A stretch of DNA of 64,000 nucleotides from assembly GCA_019925105.1 (NCBI GenBank), contig JAHGAU010000011.1, positions 310,001 to 374,000 on the forward strand, in the 5' to 3' direction. Positions 59,001 through 64,000 of this stretch are shown here, piece by piece; positions within the stretch are counted from its first letter, which is position 1, and every line of letters begins with the position of its first letter. The DNA comes from Niebla homalea (Eukaryota > Ascomycota > Lecanoromycetes > Lecanorales > Ramalinaceae). Made by a program: the position numbers and the translations under genes. The notes under the pieces are model-generated. The model was not told where the DNA came from and did not search any database. It saw only the letters and a program-made list of their open reading frames with translations.

Positions 59001-62000
59001 TGATTAATTGATTTATACTACGGATCTAACTAAGCTAATTCCGGCATTCCTTAATACTCGGCTATTTAGCCTTACTAATAACCGTAAAAAACCTGATATC
59101 TATAACGTTAAGAATAAAAACCGGTATTTACCTAGCCTTTATTTACGTCTTAAGGGTTAAGAGTATTTACGGCCATTTAAAAAGTAAGAATTTATTTATA
59201 TACCTTTTTTAAGAAAACCTATAATATTATAATTAAATTTATTTAAGGGTTACCTTTAAACTTATTGCTTTTCCGTTACTTTATGGGTTTATTTAATATT
59301 AAAATTTTAAAATTCCGATTATATTATTAAATATCCTTATCGATATATATATTATTGCTATTTTATTTATACGACTTTATTAACCAATATAGTATTATTT
59401 CCTATACCGCCCCGGTATTTATAGCCCCTTTAACCCCTTATTAAGTATAGTTTTTCCGCCGCTGCTTTTTACCCCCGGGTTAATAGTAAGGTTTTTTAAT
59501 TAAGTTTTTAACCACTTTTTCTATTTCTTTAATTAAGTTAAATTATAATAATAAGCCTATAATTATTATAAATTTGGCGGCCGCCTTAATACTTTTTTTA
59601 TTAATAAGTATTTAACGATAATTATTGGTCCTTACCCTTTTAATTAATCCCGGTCTAAGCTCCTTAAATAATAAATAAAAGATTAATACGTATATAGCGT
59701 CCTACTTTTATTATCTATACTTATAATTAACGTTAATTTAATTACCGATATATATAATAAAGAGGAAATAAATTAGGCTATTTTTATTTATCCGGAGTTG
59801 GATTATTAATACGTTATTATTTTTCCTTATAATTTTATAACGTTAAAAATACTTTTTAATAATCTTTTTATTATCCAGCGCTGGGTATTATCGCCCTAAA
59901 AAATTAATTCTTTATATTTATATTAACGTTTTATTTATTTTCTTATAGTCTATAGGATAATCGCCGTTAACTTCGCCTTTATAGTTTTCTTCTCCTTTAT
60001 TATTTTTGGTTTAAGTAAAAATTTATATATTCTTACGTTAACTTTTTAAATATAAATTAAATCGACCTCTTTTTTAGCTTACTCCAGTTTAACCTCTATA
60101 GGGGGGGTAGGTACCTCCTTTTTACGCTTTTTTATTTAAGGCCTTTTATAGTTCTAACGAATACGTTCGTTTCCTATTAACGTAATTAAGTTCATACCCC
60201 TTTTAAGCCTTATTTAAGCGATTATTTAATTTAAGACCAGCTTTATTAATAATATAAAGACCTTGGATTCTAGTACTGGGATGGGAATCGTTTTATATGC
60301 TTTATTTATTATTCTTAAATATCGGTTTTAAACCTTTTATAATTACCAGACGGGCTCTTTCTTATATTTAAACGTACTTTCGGGTATATATTAAATAGCT
60401 ATTAGCTATTATATACGTTATTATAGGCTTTATAACCGTTTAATAAATAGTTCTAGCCTTTCATAAGGTAGCTCCTTACGTCGACACCGTAAAGTAAATA
60501 AAGCCCCTTTCTTATGAAATTATCTTCTTTTAAACCTTTCTTATATAATCCTTTTAATCCAGTTTCTTATTAATTTATAGGCTAAATACCTTAATGCTGG
60601 CTTCCGGTTTTACCGTTATATTACTTAAGTTTATTATAGCTATTATATTATATAACTTTAAATTTTTTATTATATAAATAAGCTTATATTTATATAAAAT
60701 GAATTAAATTTTATATATTTTTACTTATCGTAAATAGACTTTATAGGTTTATTATAGCTTTAAATAATTTATATAAATAAATATATTATAAGTTAAAAAG
60801 TAAATATTATTAATAAAGCCCTTTACTTAAACCTTCTATTTTAACTTTATTAAGTCTTTAATAAATAAGCCGTTAAAGAATAAAAATAAAATTAAAGAAA
60901 TAAATAATCCTTAAAGAATCCTTATTATTACGGGCTTTATCGTATTTATTTTTTATCTTAGGCTAATTAACGTTACTTAATTATTTAAGAAACTTTTTAT
61001 TTAACTTATAAAAAAAGGTAAAACCTCTTTATTCCGTAAATTATATAATAACCTTTGATAGTTTATTTTATTAAACGCCTTTATAATATTTAAGGAAAAA
61101 AAGACTTATAATATATTTTTTCTTATAACTTTATATTATATATATATTATTAATTAAGCCTTTAAGAGCCGTTTTTATTAATTATCCTTTTTTTATTTTT
61201 ATTTATTGGTTAAAAAGTAACTTATATTTTTTTACGTAATTACTTAAAATCTTTATAATTACCGTTTTTAAAGCCTTTTTTAACGTATAAAGGAATATTA
61301 TAAATTTATATAACTTTATTTCCGAATAATCTGACTTAATTAACTTCTTAAGGATAATTATCTTAACCTCCTTAAATTTATAAGGATAATATCTTATATT
61401 AAAATAAGCTTAAAATAAAGAAATAAAAACCTCTTTAAATAACGACGTTATTATAAATAAAAATTTATTGAATATACCGTTAAGTCCGGGGGCTTTATCC
61501 TTCTTTAATTTATTAATTACCTTAATTATTATCTCTTAAGTTATTACCTTATTTATTATTATTAATTTAAAATATATTATATTATCGATATTTATTAAGT
61601 TAACTTCCGGTAATAAAAGAAAGAACGTTTTTTTAAAAGCCTTAATTTTACCGTTAAAGGTATTTATTATTATATTATCTGGTTTTTTTAGGGGTAAAAA
61701 CTTAAAAATAAATTTAAGTTTTTTACTTTATTCTTTACCGTATTTTATTAGCTTTTAAATATTATAAAGGGAAACCGTTAAATTATATATTATAGCCCGG
61801 AAGTATATTTATTTAACCTTTTAAATAATTCTTTCTTTTTCCTTTTAAGCTTTTTTTAACCGTTAAAGCGTCTTTTAATTCTTATATTTAATAATTTATT
61901 TTATAAGCGTTTTTACCTTTATAATCGTTTTTATATATTCCTTATTTTAATAAGTTTTAACTCTTTAAGACGGTTTTATTATTAAGATTATAACGTTAAT

Positions 62001-64000
62001 TATTTTATTTAAAACCTTTATTATCCGTTTTATAAAACGGTTAATTTATTCCTTATTATTAAATTAAAGGAACTTTATTAATTAGGATATTATTTTTATT
62101 ACCTTTATAAATATTTTAATTTCCTTAATTATCTTTTACGTTTATTTAAACGGTAAAAGCGGAATTATATTAACGGATTAATTTAAGGTTATTTATATTA
62201 AAACGTAATCTGAACCGTATTTTAGATCTTTTCGGGGTCCATATATTATAATTGAGTTAATAATATTTTCTGAGTTAAATATTAAATTAATTATAATATT
62301 AAGTTTACGGCTTTTTTATATAATAGTTTTTTTTAATATTAATAATATAAAATTAAACTATATAATAATTATTAATAGCTCCTTAAATTTAATATAATTA
62401 ATTATATAATTATCTTTATTCTATTAAACATAATAAAAATTAAAGTTTTTTATTAAAAAATACTTATTAAATATAATTATAATATCCTTAAATAACGGGA
62501 TTATAAAGGGTTTTTTCCTATTAATTAAGAACGGATTATACGTATTATAAATATTTAAATTATTTTTAATATCCTTTTTTTATATAATCCGGAATATATA
62601 TAGGTTCCCTCCGTAATAAATAACGTTTTAATTATTTATATTTAGCCTTTTATTAATAAAGAAATACGTTTATGTTATTTTATTACTTTTAAAAATTAAA
62701 TAAAAATTATTTCCTAGGTTAATTAAAAAGTAAATATACGGATTATATAATAACTTTTATATCACTATAATATTAATATCCTTTATTTCTTTAAATTTAA
62801 ATATTGGTATTACGGCTTTAATTATTTCCTTACGTACGTTATATTATATTACCCTTAAAAACGTAAATATATTAAATATTAACGTTTATTAAGCTTTTTT
62901 TATTAACTTTTATTTATATAAATAATCTTTTTTTAAAGTTAAACGTTATTTATTTTAATTTTCTTATTATAATAATAATCTTAATCGGGCAGTTAACCTT
63001 AAAGGTTAATATCGTTATAAATTTCTTTTTTTTTACGTTATTAATTATTACGTTTTATTTTTCTTTATTTAATAAGTTTTATTTACGTTTTAAGATCGTT
63101 TTTAATTATTTTATCGGTTTAAGTTTATATAAGTTATAACGTTAAACCTTAACCGTTATCTTAATCTTTTTATATTAAGTCTTTTTTATTCTTACCGTAT
63201 ATTATAAGTCTTATATTAAGTAGTTATTATTATTATATACCGCGTATTTTAACGCGTTCTTTATTAGGCTTTTTATTATTAAGCTAACGTATTTATATAT
63301 ATTATATCCTTCGGTATATATTGCGTACTTTATACTATTAAGGTACCTCATAGTAATATATTTATACCTTTAATATTTAAAGTATTAATAAATATCTATT
63401 ACCCAATTTTAAGGTCTTATTAATTTAAAGGATTTATCCTTTATTACCCCTTTATTAAGGATATCGTTATATATTTTTATTAATATTATATTTAAGATAA
63501 CCGTAAAATATTTCTTTATACGATTAAAGGTATTTAGTTTCTTTATTATAAAAAGAAAACTATAATTAATAATCTTTACTTTAAAGTAAAAACTATATTC
63601 TCCTTCTTTATCCGCTTTAAAGTAATTTCCCCTTCCTCCCCGTAAATTTTGCCTTCCTCCCCCGTAAATTTTATTAAATATATCCCGTTTATTGCGATAA
63701 TAAAAGATTACCTTAATACCTTTACCGTTTTATACCTTTTTTTACCGGCTTATTCCTTCGATTTCTTTAATTTTTCCCTCGCCTTTAATAAGGTTATATT
63801 AAAAAGGATATCTCCGTTTTATAGTTTACGTACCGTAATAATTTATTTTATTAATAACTCTCTTATTACCTTAAACGCCTTTATTAATTATAACGGGTTT
63901 ATTTTTACCGTTATATTCTTTTCCTTTTTACCCGATAATTATATAATTATTATCCTCGTTTTCTTTAACGCCGCCGTTTTCTTTTCCGTTTTTACCTTTT
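59001..64000 (-). mobile_element. LINE-H, Tad-like LINE cut by the window edge
   Basis: A minus-strand copy whose tail complement (TGATTAATTGATTT) is at 59001-59014, followed by the 3' block ACTACGGATCTAACTAAGCT and CCGGCATTCC. It aligns continuously with LINE-F and LINE-G through the 3' UTR, ORF2 and the beginning of ORF1. By comparison with LINE-G about 0.8 kb of 5' sequence lies beyond the window. A copy-specific 21-22-bp tandem duplication occurs at 63631-63672. Frames are RIP-broken. Confidence 0.92.
63631..63672 (-). repeat. 21-22-bp tandem duplication in LINE-H
   Basis: CCTTCCTCCCCGTAAATTTT followed by G and then CCTTCCTCCCCCGTAAATTT: two adjacent units where LINE-F and LINE-G have one. 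It lies in ORF2 or the ORF1/ORF2 junction and would shift or extend the frame. Confidence 0.8.

Larger units (their letters stand above)
1..64000. other. AT-rich, RIP-mutated, gene-free heterochromatin
   Basis: The sequence is dominated by A and T, with runs of TTA, TAA and ATA on both strands. CpA and TpG are rare almost everywhere, while CpG, CpC and GpG persist. Homologous transposon copies differ mainly by C-to-T and G-to-A changes. This pattern is the known mark of repeat-induced point mutation in filamentous ascomycetes, which mutates C in CpA of duplicated DNA. No host coding gene, tRNA or rRNA could be recognised. The organism type (Pezizomycotina) is inferred from RIP plus the Tad-like LINE, gypsy and hAT content; no species can be named. 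Confidence 0.85.

Noticed and set aside
1..64000. Mitochondrial, apicomplexan or slime-mould DNA, because of the AT bias
   Set aside because: The bias is context dependent (CpA and TpG lost, CpG kept), and the content is nuclear LINE, gypsy and hAT remnants. No mitochondrial genes or introns are present.

Overview
This window looks like a transposon graveyard from the nuclear genome of a filamentous ascomycete (Pezizomycotina-type AT-isochore, pericentromere or other gene-free heterochromatin). The whole 64 kb is strongly A+T-rich. TpA is everywhere, CpA and TpG are strikingly scarce, and CpG and CpC are kept. This is the signature of repeat-induced point mutation (RIP). I see no host gene, tRNA, rRNA or CRISPR array. 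The few open frames longer than 60 codons are antisense to decayed transposons or read across element junctions. Every recognisable protein remnant belongs to a mobile element and is full of stops.

Layout. 1-3317: two minus-strand LINE copies (LINE-A, 5' part; LINE-B, 3' part). 3318-3577: a possible LTR. 4367-4914: a short plus-strand LINE 3' fragment (LINE-L) with a 13-bp target-site duplication (TSD). 6064-7605: a compact LTR element (E1). 8571-17843: a 9.3-kb DNA transposon with 24-bp terminal inverted repeats (TIRs), GGGATA-rich subterminal repeats and an 8-bp TSD (hAT-like). A second compact LTR element (E2, 8810-10211, perfect 5-bp TSD) sits inside it. 19286-56159: a single Ty3/gypsy retrotransposon on the minus strand, with two 169-bp LTRs 36.9 kb apart. 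It is blown up from about 7.4 kb by three separate full-length LINE insertions: LINE-C; LINE-I, which carries LINE-D, which carries LINE-J; and LINE-F, which carries LINE-G. 58368-58540: an LTR related to those of E1 and E2. 59001-64000: another minus-strand LINE (LINE-H) running off the window.

The LINEs form one family of about 5.8 kb (Tad-like, I group by architecture). ORF1 has CCHC knuckles; ORF2 has an endonuclease, a reverse transcriptase and a short C-terminal part; the 3' tail is (CAAT)n rather than poly(A). The gypsy element keeps readable reverse transcriptase, RNase H and integrase motifs at 39.7-42.1 kb, with catalytic D codons turned into N.

Nothing here works together as a pathway. 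What the window records is an order of events: gypsy first, then LINEs C, I and F into it, then D into I and G into F, then J into D, with RIP acting throughout. The least mutated LINE pieces are the two short 5'-truncated copies (about 400 and 550 bp), which may bear on the length threshold of RIP. Stretches I could not assign (3.6-4.35, 4.9-6.06, 7.6-8.56, 10.2-17.2, 17.9-19.3, 56.2-58.4 kb) are AT-rich decayed DNA, listed separately.
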